A DNA stretch of 64,000 nucleotides, taken from assembly GCA_963772375.1 (NCBI GenBank), contig CAVYXG010000001.1:1178001-1242000 (forward strand), given 5' to 3'. This DNA comes from DATBHM01 sp963772375 (GTDB taxonomy: Bacteria > Actinomycetota > UBA4738 > JACQTL01). Within the stretch, counting starts at the first letter, position 1, and every line of letters starts with the position of its first letter. Both the position numbers and the translations under genes were made by a program. The notes below the pieces were generated by a model. That model was not told the DNA's origin and did not search any database. It saw nothing but the letters and a program-made list of their open reading frames with translations. Shown here piece after piece: positions 8,314-16,143 of the stretch.

Positions 8314-9104
8314 TCCCCCGGGTCCAGCAGGCTCGCCGCGAGCACCCAGCCGCACTCCGCGCAGTACAGCAACGCCGCCGGCCGGTGCTCGGGCGACTCC
8401 CGTTGCGGAGCTTCCGGCTTCTTCGCCTCGAGGCCGGGACCCGATCCCGCGGGAACGTCCTGGATCCGGTACCTGGCGGACTCGGTGAGATCGCTCCCGC
8501 ATCGCGTGCACTGCGGGGGGCGTTCAGGCTCGTCCTCGCCGCGGCGCAACCGGACGTCCGGACCCACGCGCTCGACGCGCCAGGCTGGCCCGGGCCGCAG
8601 CCGCCGACCGCGCCCCCTTTCCGGTCCGGCGGCCGCCTCGGACGGGGCGTCCATCGCGACCGCGCCGGGATACTCGGAAAGGAGGTCCATCACCTCCTGG
8701 CGGACGCGCTCGAGGTCGGCACCGAGCTGCCGGAGCACCTGCGCCGCGACCCCCTCGCCCTCCCGGATCAGCCCGAGCAGGAGGTGCTCGGTGCCGATGT
8801 AGTTGTGGCCGATCCGGAGCGCCTCGCGGAGGGACAGCTCGAGCACCTTCTTGGCGCGAGGCGTGAACGGGATGTGACCGGTGGGCGGCTGGTCGCCGCG
8901 GCCGATCACCTCCTCGACCCGCTGCTGGACGGCCGCGAGGGAGATGTCGAGCTGCTCGAGCGCCCTCGCCGCGACGCCCTCGCCCTCGTGGATCAGCCCG
9001 AGCAGCAGGTGCTCGGTGCCGATGTAGTTGTGGTTCAGCATCCTCGCCTCGGACTGGGCGAGGACCACCACCCGTCGGGCCCGGTCGGTGAACCGCTCGA
9101 ACAC
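8310..9104 (-). CDS. Stand-alone Clp N-domain protein with C-terminal zinc ribbon
   Basis: 264-aa protein made of the two ClpC-type N-terminal repeats (FERFTDRARRVV...LNHNYIGTEHLLLGL, about residues 2-70; IPFTPRAKKVLELS...IGHNYIGTEHLLLGL, about 75-145). No AAA+ ATPase module follows. A charged linker (145-185) leads to two CxxC pairs, QCTRCGSDL and YCAECGWVL, which look like a zinc ribbon. GTG at 9104 is chosen because intact ClpC proteins begin with MFERFTDRARR; the spacing to a purine-rich site is loose. In ClpC the N domain binds adaptors and substrates, so this may be an adaptor, decoy or regulator of the Clp machine. It is the third gene after the LCP ligase gene and rmlA. Confidence 0.85.
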   Translation of the reverse strand: MFERFTDRARRVVVLAQSEARMLNHNYIGTEHLLLGLIHEGEGVAARALEQLDISLAAVQQRVEEVIGRGDQPPTGHIPFTPRAKKVLELSLREALRIGHNYIGTEHLLLGLIREGEGVAAQVLRQLGADLERVRQEVMDLLSEYPGAVAMDAPSEAAAGPERGRGRRLRPGPAWRVERVGPDVRLRRGEDEPERPPQCTRCGSDLTESARYRIQDVPAGSGPGLEAKKPEAPQRESPEHRPAALLYCAECGWVLAASLLDPGD

Positions 9105-9127
9105 GTTCCGACCAGGGTACGCCTCGC

Positions 9128-10186
9128 TCAGTAGACGCGGACCTGGCTGTGGTCGCCCACGATCAGCCGGTAGACCTCCGGCCGGGTTGCCCGGCGGACG
9201 TCCACCCCCCGCCCCAGGATCGAGCCCGCCATCGACCGCACCTCCTCGATCGTGCACTGCTCCATCACGATGGAGTCCTCGATCTCGGACCCGCGTACCG
9301 TGCAGCCGTACGAGATCGACACGTCCGGACCGAGCACCGAGTCCTCGACCACGGTCCCCTCCCCGATCGCGACCGGTCCCCGGATGGCGCACCGGGCGAC
9401 CTTCGCGCCCGGCTCCACGACGACGGTTCCGGCGAGACGCGACTCCTCGTCCACCTCGCCGTCGATCCGCGTGGCGAGCTGGCGGAGCATCATGCGGTTG
9501 GCCTCCAGCAGGTCCTCCGGCCGGCCGGTGTCCTTCCACCATCCGCCGACCATGGCCGCGCGGACGGTCCTGCCGTCGTCGATCAGCCGCTGGATGGCGT
9601 CGGTGATCTCGAGCTCGCCGCGCCACGACGGCTCGAGCGTGCGGGCCGCCTCGACGATCGACCGGTCGAACAGGTACACGCCGACGAGCGCCAGGTCGGA
9701 GATGTGCTCCTTCGGCTTCTCGACGAGCCGGGTGACGCGATCGCCCTCGAGCACCGCGACGCCGAACCGCTCCGGCTCGGGAACCCTCGCCAGGAAGATC
9801 TGGGCGGACGGCCGGTGGCGTTCGAACTCCTCGACGAACCCGCGGAGGCCCTCGAGCAGGACGTTGTCGCCCAGGTACATCACGAACGGCTCGTCGCCGA
9901 CGAACTCCTCGGCGGTGAGGACCGCGTGCGCCAGGCCGAGCGGCTTCGCCTGCGGGACGTAGGTGACGTGGAGCCCCCAGGTCGAACCGTCCCCCACCGC
10001 CGCCCGGACCTCGGCGGCGGTCTGCCCGACGACGACGCCGACGTCCTCGATCCCGGCGTCGGCGATGGCGCGAAGCGCGTGGAAGAGGATCGGCGTGTTC
10101 GCGATCGGGATGAGCTGCTTGGCGTTCGTGTGGGTGATGGGCCGCAGGCGCGACCCCTCCCCTCCCGAGAGGACGAGCGCCTTCAC
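9128..10186 (-). CDS. rmlA: Glucose-1-phosphate thymidylyltransferase, long form
   Basis: First enzyme of dTDP-rhamnose synthesis: dTTP plus glucose-1-phosphate gives dTDP-glucose. 352 aa. The nucleotidyltransferase signature LSGGEGSRLRPITHTNAKQL is at residues 6-25, FVMYLGDNVL carries the metal-binding aspartate, and VEKPKEHISDLALVGVY is the sugar-phosphate site. From about residue 240 the chain continues as a left-handed beta-helix (hexapeptide-like repeats, for example VEPGAKVARCAI), as in long archaeal/actinobacterial RmlA-like enzymes. It lies 4 nt after the LCP gene stop and is probably cotranscribed with it, feeding the rmlB-rmlC-rmlD operon on the left. Confidence 0.92.
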   Translation of the reverse strand: MKALVLSGGEGSRLRPITHTNAKQLIPIANTPILFHALRAIADAGIEDVGVVVGQTAAEVRAAVGDGSTWGLHVTYVPQAKPLGLAHAVLTAEEFVGDEPFVMYLGDNVLLEGLRGFVEEFERHRPSAQIFLARVPEPERFGVAVLEGDRVTRLVEKPKEHISDLALVGVYLFDRSIVEAARTLEPSWRGELEITDAIQRLIDDGRTVRAAMVGGWWKDTGRPEDLLEANRMMLRQLATRIDGEVDEESRLAGTVVVEPGAKVARCAIRGPVAIGEGTVVEDSVLGPDVSISYGCTVRGSEIEDSIVMEQCTIEEVRSMAGSILGRGVDVRRATRPEVYRLIVGDHSQVRVY

Positions 10187-10190
10187 CGGC

Positions 10191-11609
10191 TCAGCAGCTC
10201 GAAGACCCGGGGGAAGGCGTCGGCGCCGGCGCGACGGGGTTCCCCGCGTAGTCGGCGCCGACGATCAACGCAACGTCGTTGTCCCGCAGTTGTCCAGGCT
10301 TGGCCTTCACTTCCGGCACGTTCCCGAGGTACCCCTTCAGCACGTCGGCCGCGGCCTTCCCCGATTCGTCGGGTGCGAAAATGATCGCCGAGCTCGTCAG
10401 GCCGAACCGGTTCCTCGCGGTGACCCCATGGTCGTTGAACCCGGCGTTGTCGACGATCGGCTGGACCTTGGCGGCGACGCCCTTCGATGCGGCGTCGATG
10501 ATCTGCACGCCGATCACCGCTGTCGACGGCGGAGTCTGCGTGGTGGTGAGCCCGAGGTTCCCGAGCGGGAGCCCCAGCCGAAGCCGACGGAACAGTTGCT
10601 TGGCCTGGGGTTCGAGCTTCACGACGTCGACGGTGCCGGCCGGCGTCTGGACGGTCGCGTACGGGTTGCCGGGAACCGTTCGGAAGTCGACGACGCCCGT
10701 CGTCAGACCCCGGAGCTTGTTCACCAGATACAGGATGTCCGCTGTTTGGATGTTCGGGCTGACCCGCAGGTTCGGCAGGACCTCGTCGATGATCGAGCCC
10801 GCGTGGAACAGGGCCCCCGTCGACAGGACGTTGGTGAGGACCGCGCGCAGGAACTGTTGCTGGCGCGAGATCCTCGAGAAGTCCGGGATGGCATCACCAC
10901 ACACATGCCGAGCGCGGACGAACGACAGCGCCATCTCCGGCGAGAGGTGCTGGCATCCCGCCGGGATGTTCAGTCCCGCCAAGGGGTCGACCATCGGCCG
11001 GTCGACACAGATGTTCACGCCGCCCAGGGCGCGCACCACCCCTTCGAACCCGGCGAGGTTGACCGTGAGGAAACCGTTGATCGGCAGGCCGGACAGGCGG
11101 TGCACGACGTTCGCGACGCGGTACTCGCCCTCCTCGTAGGCCGACGTGATCTTGCCGTACCCGACGTCCGGGATATGCACCCAGAGGTCGCGCGGGAAGG
11201 ACACGACGGTCGCGTGGTTCTTCGAGGGGTCGATGTGGAGCAGCATGATCGTGTCGGACCGCCGGCCCGGAACGGTCCTGTTGGAACCGTACTTCTCCTG
11301 TTCGGCCTTCGACAGGCCCTTGCGGGAGTCGCTCCCGAGGATGAGATAGTTGCAGACGTTCTTGCCGCACTTCGGGATCACGGCGTCGCCCCGGGCCTTG
11401 TGTTTCCCGGTTGGCGGCCGTACGACCACGACGGCCCCATCGGCCTTGTGGTACAGCGAGATCCCGTACACCGAGCCGCCCGCGATCGCGAGCGACACGA
11501 GCATCGTGAGCACGAGGAACAGCGCCACCGGCCAGTGTCGTCGGCGGCGAGGCGCGGTCGGTACGGGGGGTTCGACCTCGCGAAGCGGTCGTTCGGTGGT
11601 GGTTGCCAA
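10191..11609 (-). CDS. LytR-CpsA-Psr (LCP) family glycopolymer ligase
   Basis: Membrane-anchored LCP phosphotransferase, 472 aa, of the family that attaches lipid-linked glycopolymers to peptidoglycan outside the membrane. A cytoplasmic arginine-rich N-terminus (to about residue 25) precedes one transmembrane helix (WPVALFLVLTMLVSLAIAGG). The LCP domain follows with LILGSDSR, RRSDTIMLLHID, VSFPRDLWV (the conserved arginine/aspartate pyrophosphate site) and FVRARH. Residues about 360-450 resemble the LytR_C domain. The start is TTG at 11609; a TAGGCT -10 element lies 9 nt upstream, so the message may be leaderless. Standing with rml and wzm/wzt, it is the probable ligase for the rhamnose-containing wall glycan. 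Confidence 0.9.
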   Translation of the reverse strand: MATTTERPLREVEPPVPTAPRRRRHWPVALFLVLTMLVSLAIAGGSVYGISLYHKADGAVVVVRPPTGKHKARGDAVIPKCGKNVCNYLILGSDSRKGLSKAEQEKYGSNRTVPGRRSDTIMLLHIDPSKNHATVVSFPRDLWVHIPDVGYGKITSAYEEGEYRVANVVHRLSGLPINGFLTVNLAGFEGVVRALGGVNICVDRPMVDPLAGLNIPAGCQHLSPEMALSFVRARHVCGDAIPDFSRISRQQQFLRAVLTNVLSTGALFHAGSIIDEVLPNLRVSPNIQTADILYLVNKLRGLTTGVVDFRTVPGNPYATVQTPAGTVDVVKLEPQAKQLFRRLRLGLPLGNLGLTTTQTPPSTAVIGVQIIDAASKGVAAKVQPIVDNAGFNDHGVTARNRFGLTSSAIIFAPDESGKAAADVLKGYLGNVPEVKAKPGQLRDNDVALIVGADYAGNPVAPAPTPSPGSSSC

Positions 11610-11618
11610 GGGTGATCA

Positions 11619-11624
11619 AGCCTA
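11619..11624 (-). promoter_or_regulatory. Candidate -10 element (TAGGCT) for LCP-rmlA-clpN operon
   Basis: Leftward TAGGCT ends 9 nt before the TTG start of the LCP gene, suggesting a leaderless transcript. The hexamer recurs before sbcD, nurA, the FtsH-like gene and the divergent acyl-CoA synthetase gene. Confidence 0.4.
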
Positions 11625-11724
11625 CCCAACCGACCTCGAGAGCGTTGGGCCCCCACGGTTTCACCACGACCTCCGCACACACGGAACCCGCGATCCGGAC
11701 TGGGCTTCGGCGCTCGAAGTTCCG

Positions 11725-11730
11725 TAGGCT
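11725..11730 (+). promoter_or_regulatory. Candidate -10 element (TAGGCT) for the acyl-CoA synthetase gene
   Basis: Rightward TAGGCT, 40 nt before the ATG at 11771. The resulting leader would contain the strong ribosome site CGGAGGG. It is arranged back to back with the LCP promoter about 100 nt away. Confidence 0.4.
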
Positions 11731-11770
11731 TTGCGGGCCCGCTTCGGCGCGGCACCGATCCGGAGGGATC

Positions 11771-13729
11771 ATGCCCGACATGGACATCGTGTGGAGTCCG
11801 AGCGACGACTACGTCGAACGGGCCAACGTCACGCGGTTCATGCGCGCCCACGGGATCGGTTCGTACGAGGAGCTGATCGAGCGCTCCACGGCCGACGTCG
11901 CGTGGTTCTGGGACGCCGTCGTGGCCGACCTCGGGATCGAGTTCACCGAGCCATACACGCAGGTAGTGGACACGTCGAGGGGCATCCCGTGGGCGACGTG
12001 GTTCGGCGGCGGACGCGTCAACCTCGCCCACAACTGCGTCGACCGGTGGGCCGATCGCACCCCCGGCAAGGTCGCCGTGATGTGGGAGGGGGAGGACGGC
12101 GCCACGCGCGCCGTCACGTACGCCGGGCTCCGCGAGATGGCCGACCGCGCCGCGCACGGCCTGCGCGAGCTCGGCGTCGGCGCCGGCGACACCGTCGGGA
12201 TCTTCATGCCGATGGCCCCGGAGACGGTGGCCGCCACGCTGGCCTGCGCCAAGGTCGGAGCGCCGTACGTCCCGATCTTCAGCGGGTTCGGTGCGGAGGC
12301 GGTGGCCAAGCGGCTGCAGGACGCCGGGGCCAAGGTGGTGTTCACGGCCGACGGGTGCTACCGGCGTGGCGCGCCCGTCGACATGAAGTCGGTGGCCGAC
12401 GAGGCCGTGGCCATGTCGCCCACGGTCACCCACGAGGTGGTCTGGTCCAGGCTTCCGGCCGGAACGATCGCCGCGCAGCGGCCGACGCCGAAGGACGTGG
12501 CGTGGGACGCGCTGCTCGCGCGGCAGCCCGGCCGGTTCGAGACCGAGGCGCTCGATCCCGAGCACCCGCTGTTGGTCGCGTACACCAGCGGCACCACCGG
12601 CCCGCCGAAGGGCGCCGTCCACGTGCACGGCGGGTTCCTGGTGAAGATCGTCTCGGAGGTCGCCTACCAGATCGACCTCCACCCCGACGAGACGCTGTTC
12701 TGGGTCAGCGACCTCGGCTGGATCATGGGTGCGTGGGAGATCGTCGGCGCGGGGGCGCTCGGCGCGACGGTGTTCCTCTACGAGGGCGCGCCGAACCACC
12801 CCGCGCCCGACCGCGTCTGGGACATCGTCGAACGCCACCGCATCAGCCATCTCGGCATCTCCCCCACGCTGATCCGCGCCCTGATCCCGGCCGGCGAGGA
12901 GCACGTCCGGCGCCACGACCTGTCGAGCCTCCGCGTCCTCGGTTCCACCGGCGAGCCGTGGAACCCGGAGCCGTACCTGTGGTTCTTCCGCGAGGTCGGC
13001 GGCGGGCGGTGCCCGATCATCAACATCTCCGGCGGCACGGAGGTCGGCGCCTGCTTCCTGTCGCCCCTGCCGATCACGCCGCTCAAGCCCACGACCGTCG
13101 GCGGCCCCTCGCCCGGCATGGCCGTCGACGTGTGGGGCCCCGACGGACGGCCGGTCCCCCGGGGCGAGGTCGGCGAGCTCGTCTGCACCAAGCCGTGGCC
13201 CGCCATGACCCGCGGTGTGTGGCGCGACCCCGACCGCTACCTCGAGACGTACTGGAACCGCTGGCCCGACGTGTGGGTCCATGGCGACTGGGCGACGATC
13301 GACGTCGACGGGTTCTGGTTCCTGCACGGCCGGAGCGACGACACGATGAACGTCGCCGGCAAGCGCCTCGGCCCCGCCGAGGTCGAGTCGGCGCTGATCG
13401 AGCACCCCGCCGTGGCCGAGTCCGCCGCGGTCGGCATCCCGCACGAGGTGAAGGGCGAGACATTGTGGTGCTTCGTGGTGACGAAGCCCGGATGGGAGCG
13501 GGACGACGACCTGGCCGAGCAGCTGCGGAGCACCGTCGTCGAGCAGCTCGGCAAGTCGTTCCGGCCCGAACGGATCGTGTTCCTCGACGAGCTGCCGCGG
13601 ACACGTTCGGCCAAGATCCTTCGCCGGGCGATCCGGGCGACCGTGCTGCACGCGGACCCCGGCGACCTCTCGAGCCTCGAGAACCCCTCCGCCATCGACG
13701 GCATCCGTGACCGCGTGGACCCCACCTGA
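11771..13729 (+). CDS. AMP-dependent acyl-CoA synthetase (acetoacetyl-/acetyl-CoA synthetase-like)
   Basis: ANL-superfamily ligase, 652 aa, that activates a carboxylic acid to its acyl-CoA through an acyl-adenylate. The P-loop YTSGTTGPPKG is at residues 271-281, followed by the aromatic motif WVSDLGWIMG, NISGGTEVG, the hinge region HGRSDDTMNVAGKRLGP and the catalytic lysine region RTRSAKILRR near the C-terminus. The N-terminal cap and the size match the acetyl-/acetoacetyl-CoA synthetase branch rather than fatty-acid ligases. ATG at 11771 is chosen for its ribosome site (CGGAGGG, 4 nt upstream); the open frame runs further upstream without a better start. The substrate is probably a short-chain acid; I cannot tell which. 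Confidence 0.88.
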   Translation: MPDMDIVWSPSDDYVERANVTRFMRAHGIGSYEELIERSTADVAWFWDAVVADLGIEFTEPYTQVVDTSRGIPWATWFGGGRVNLAHNCVDRWADRTPGKVAVMWEGEDGATRAVTYAGLREMADRAAHGLRELGVGAGDTVGIFMPMAPETVAATLACAKVGAPYVPIFSGFGAEAVAKRLQDAGAKVVFTADGCYRRGAPVDMKSVADEAVAMSPTVTHEVVWSRLPAGTIAAQRPTPKDVAWDALLARQPGRFETEALDPEHPLLVAYTSGTTGPPKGAVHVHGGFLVKIVSEVAYQIDLHPDETLFWVSDLGWIMGAWEIVGAGALGATVFLYEGAPNHPAPDRVWDIVERHRISHLGISPTLIRALIPAGEEHVRRHDLSSLRVLGSTGEPWNPEPYLWFFREVGGGRCPIINISGGTEVGACFLSPLPITPLKPTTVGGPSPGMAVDVWGPDGRPVPRGEVGELVCTKPWPAMTRGVWRDPDRYLETYWNRWPDVWVHGDWATIDVDGFWFLHGRSDDTMNVAGKRLGPAEVESALIEHPAVAESAAVGIPHEVKGETLWCFVVTKPGWERDDDLAEQLRSTVVEQLGKSFRPERIVFLDELPRTRSAKILRRAIRATVLHADPGDLSSLENPSAIDGIRDRVDPT

Positions 13730-13823
13730 CGCCATGGAGACCCCGGCGCATGCCTGATCCGATGCCCCGGGCGCTGCGAATGCGCGATGGAGTTCCCGCG
13801 AGTTCGATCGGAAGGTCTCCCGA

Positions 13824-14450
13824 ATGTCAGTCCTGCTCGACGTCGTCCGCATCCACGAGGTGGTTCCGGTGAGCCGCACCGCCGACCTCGGTGACGCGCG
13901 CGACCGCGACCTCGTCCGGCGGGTCGGCCAGGGCGACCAGGAGGCGTTCCGGGGGCTGTTCCGCCGGTACTCCGCGTCGGCGCTGGCCCTCGCCCAGCGG
14001 GTGCTCCGGCAGCCCGCCCTCGCCGAGGAGACGGTGCAGGAGGCGTTCCTCGCGCTGTGGAGGAACCCGGCGAGCTACGACGCCGGGCGCGGCTCGGTGC
14101 GGGCGTGGCTGATGTCGACCGTGCACCACCGGGCCGTGGACCAGGTCCGCCGGGAGGAGGCCCAGCGCCGCCGGGCCGAGGAGGCGGTGGCCGACGTGGA
14201 CGTCGACGGGGGGGACCCGGCCGAGACGGTGGTCGACGAGCTGGGGCTGCCGGCCGAACGGGATGCGGTCCGGCGGGCCCTCGAGGACCTGCCCGCCGAA
14301 CAGCGGCAGGTGATCGAGCTCATGTACTTCCGGGGGATGTCGCAGACCCAGATCTCGACCGCGCTGGGGCTGCCCCTGGGAACGGTGAAGTCGCGGACGC
14401 TGCTCGCGATGCGGCGGCTCCGCGCGGGATTGGGATGGTTGCGGACGTGA
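13824..14450 (+). CDS. ECF RNA polymerase sigma factor (SigK-like)
   Basis: Extracytoplasmic-function sigma factor, 208 aa. Region 2 spans about residues 28-110 (EAFRGLFRRYSASALALAQRV, ETVQEAFLALWR, and the -10-reading helix in AWLMSTVHHRAVDQVRREE). After an acidic linker, region 4 (about 150-205) has LPAEQRQVIELMYFRGMSQ and LPLGTVKSRTLLAMRRLR, the -35-recognising helix-turn-helix. ATG at 13824 follows a GGAAGG site; a GTG 45 nt downstream is an alternative start. The next gene is an RskA-type anti-sigma factor, so the two form a signal-transduction pair. The inducing signal is unknown, and no obvious autoregulated promoter stands out in the 94 nt upstream. Confidence 0.92.
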   Translation: MSVLLDVVRIHEVVPVSRTADLGDARDRDLVRRVGQGDQEAFRGLFRRYSASALALAQRVLRQPALAEETVQEAFLALWRNPASYDAGRGSVRAWLMSTVHHRAVDQVRREEAQRRRAEEAVADVDVDGGDPAETVVDELGLPAERDAVRRALEDLPAEQRQVIELMYFRGMSQTQISTALGLPLGTVKSRTLLAMRRLRAGLGWLRT

Positions 14451-14493
14451 GCGGGCCCGCGACGTACCGCTCCGGCCGGGAAGCAGGTGTGGG

Positions 14494-15291
14494 ATGAGCA
14501 CGACCGAACACGAGCGGATCGAGGAGCTCCTGGCGGTCCGGGCCCTGGGCGGCCTGGAGCCCGGCGAGGTCGACGAGTTCGACCGGCTCCGGACCGAGCA
14601 CGGCCTCGACTGCGAGGTCTGCGCGCGGGCCGAGGTGCAGTTCGACGAGATCGCCGGCCGGCTGGGGTTCGCCCTGGGGCCGGTGGCCGTGCCGGATGGC
14701 ATGGAGGACGCGCTGCTTGCGCGGGCGCTCGACGAACGCCCGGCCGGGGCGGAAGCGCCGCCGGCCGACGAGCTCGCCCGGCGCCGCACGGCCCGCACCG
14801 GGCCCGCCCGTCGCCGGCCCGGCCGGCTGGCTCGCGCGCTGACCGCGGCGGCCGCCGTGATCGTCCTGGTGGCCGGCGCGTTCGTCGGTGGGTTCGTCGT
14901 GGGCGGCGGCGGGTCGAACGGCGGGACCCAGCAGGCCCTGGCCGGCCTCCTCGCGCACCCCGACACGCAGGTCGTGCGGTTCACGGCGACCCAGGGCGGG
15001 AACCTCGCGGTGGCGTACCGTCCGGGCCAGGAACGGAGCTTCGTGTTCGGAACGGACCTCGGGCCGGTGCCCGCCGGCAAGCAGTACGAGCTGTGGCTGT
15101 TCCCGCCCGGCGGCGGCAACCCCGCGCCCGGGCCGACGTTCGACGCGCCGAGCCCGGGGACCGCGGTCGTCGTGCCGGTCGCCGCCGACCCGTCGCAGTC
15201 GGTGCTGATGGCGGTGACGGTGGAGAAGGCCGGCGGGGTCGGTCAGCCCACGACGAAGCCGGTGTTCACCGCCCCGATCTCGACGGCCTGA
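14494..15291 (+). CDS. RskA-type membrane anti-sigma factor
   Basis: 265-aa single-pass membrane protein. The cytoplasmic N-terminal part (1-105) contains the anti-sigma region (ELLAVRALGGLEPGEVDEF and a LDCEVCA cysteine pair). One transmembrane helix (about 110-133, ALTAAAAVIVLVAGAFVGG) is followed by an extracytoplasmic RskA domain with QYELWLFPPGGG and a beta-rich end. In mycobacteria RskA holds SigK inactive until it is cut by regulated proteolysis; the adjacent sigma gene and this domain order indicate the same arrangement. It starts 43 nt after the sigma gene stop. Confidence 0.9.
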   Translation: MSTTEHERIEELLAVRALGGLEPGEVDEFDRLRTEHGLDCEVCARAEVQFDEIAGRLGFALGPVAVPDGMEDALLARALDERPAGAEAPPADELARRRTARTGPARRRPGRLARALTAAAAVIVLVAGAFVGGFVVGGGGSNGGTQQALAGLLAHPDTQVVRFTATQGGNLAVAYRPGQERSFVFGTDLGPVPAGKQYELWLFPPGGGNPAPGPTFDAPSPGTAVVVPVAADPSQSVLMAVTVEKAGGVGQPTTKPVFTAPISTA

Positions 15292-15376
15292 GCCCGCACC
15301 GAGCCGAAGAAAACTCAGCAGATTGTGATCCGGCCCGCCCGGTGCCGCGAAGCGTCCACGGAGAGTGCCCGCGACG

Positions 15377-15417
15377 CCCGGGCGGGGTGGGTCACGAGGG
15401 GGCCCCACCCGCCGGGG
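15377..15417. terminator. Long imperfect hairpin between convergent genes
   Basis: GGCGGG-G-TGGG (15381-15391) pairs with CCCACCCGCC (15404-15413) with one bulged G. CCC/GGG pairs extend the stem outward after one mismatch. It lies between the anti-sigma gene stop and the thioesterase stop and is a likely bidirectional terminator without a T tract. Confidence 0.4.
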
Positions 15418-15429
15418 CGGACGGAGCCG

Positions 15430-15975
15430 TCACTCCCGGCCGTGATCGGCGCGCGTGCCGGCCGGCTCGTCCGGGTCCCTCGCCGCGCGGATCGCGGCGG
15501 CCCGGGCCAGGCGGTTCTCGCGACGGAGCTTCGCCTCCACCTGGCGCTGGCGTTCCTCGTCCGTCCGCGGCGTCACCGGCGGCACCGGACGCGGCTTCCC
15601 CCCCGCGTCGAGCGCCACGAACACCAGGTACGCGCTCGAGGTGTGCACCGTGCGGCCGGTGGCGAGGTTCTCGGCCTCGACGCGGACGCCCACCTCCATC
15701 GACGTGCTGCCGGCGTCGTTCACCGTGGCCTTGAGCGTCACGAGGTCGTTCACGTAGACCGGTTCGAGGAACGACATCTCGTCCATGGCGGCGGTCACGG
15801 CGAGCCCGCCGCAGTGGCGCGCGGCCGACAGCCCGGCCGCGGTGTCGACGAGCTTCATGATCGTGCCGCCGTGGACGTTCCCGACGTTGTTGGCGTCCAG
15901 GATCGTCATGAGTTGGACGAGCACCACCTCGGAGTCCGCTGGCGCCCTCGGTTCGAGATCCGGGTTTGGGTCCAC
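15430..15975 (-). CDS. Hotdog-fold acyl-CoA thioesterase
   Basis: 181-aa acyl-CoA hydrolase of the YciA/BACH type. The hotdog core covers residues about 15-130: NVGNVHGGTIMKLVDTAAG holds the conserved glycines and the catalytic aspartate, followed by AMDEMSFLEPVYVNDLV and SSAYLVFVAL. The last 45 residues are a charged arginine-rich tail (RQVEAKLRRENRLARAAAIR) that is probably helical. It cleaves acyl-CoA to free acid and CoA; chain length is not predictable. The GTG start at 15975 has TACGAT 7 nt upstream and no Shine-Dalgarno site, so the gene is probably leaderless. Confidence 0.88.
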   Translation of the reverse strand: MDPNPDLEPRAPADSEVVLVQLMTILDANNVGNVHGGTIMKLVDTAAGLSAARHCGGLAVTAAMDEMSFLEPVYVNDLVTLKATVNDAGSTSMEVGVRVEAENLATGRTVHTSSAYLVFVALDAGGKPRPVPPVTPRTDEERQRQVEAKLRRENRLARAAAIRAARDPDEPAGTRADHGRE

Positions 15976-15982
15976 GCACGCG

Positions 15983-15988
15983 ATCGTA
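15983..15988 (-). promoter_or_regulatory. Candidate -10 element (TACGAT) for the thioesterase gene
   Basis: Leftward TACGAT ends 7 nt before the GTG start at 15975, the spacing expected for a leaderless message. Confidence 0.4.
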
Positions 15989-16101
15989 CCCGAGGGTGCC
16001 GGCCGGGCCGCTTCGCTTCCGGTACGGCGCAGCCACAGGTCGTGCGGCCGAGGTCGCGCTCAGGACGACCGGCGCGGTGGTCCCGAGGGCCCGTGCCGCC
16101 G

Positions 16102-16107
16102 TAAGCT
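16102..16107 (+). promoter_or_regulatory. Candidate -10 element (TAAGCT) for the hyp operon
   Basis: Rightward TAAGCT about 36 nt before the ATG at 16144. It would give a leader of about 30 nt that contains a purine-rich ribosome site and a small hairpin. Confidence 0.35.
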
Positions 16108-16128
16108 CGGATCTCAGACGCCTCGGAA

Positions 16129-16142
16129 GGACCACGCGGTCC
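16129..16142 (+). promoter_or_regulatory. Small hairpin between ribosome site and first start codon of the hyp operon
   Basis: GGACC-ACGC-GGTCC is a perfect 5-bp stem with a 4-nt loop. Its left arm overlaps the GGAAGGA ribosome site and its right arm ends one base before the ATG at 16144. It could mask the ribosome site, or fold to bring it nearer to the start. Confidence 0.35.
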
Positions 16143-16143
16143 A

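Noticed and set aside
11378..13879. Leftward open frame of 833 codons opposite the acyl-CoA synthetase
   Set aside because: Composition is typical of a shadow frame; the synthetase on the other strand has all family motifs.
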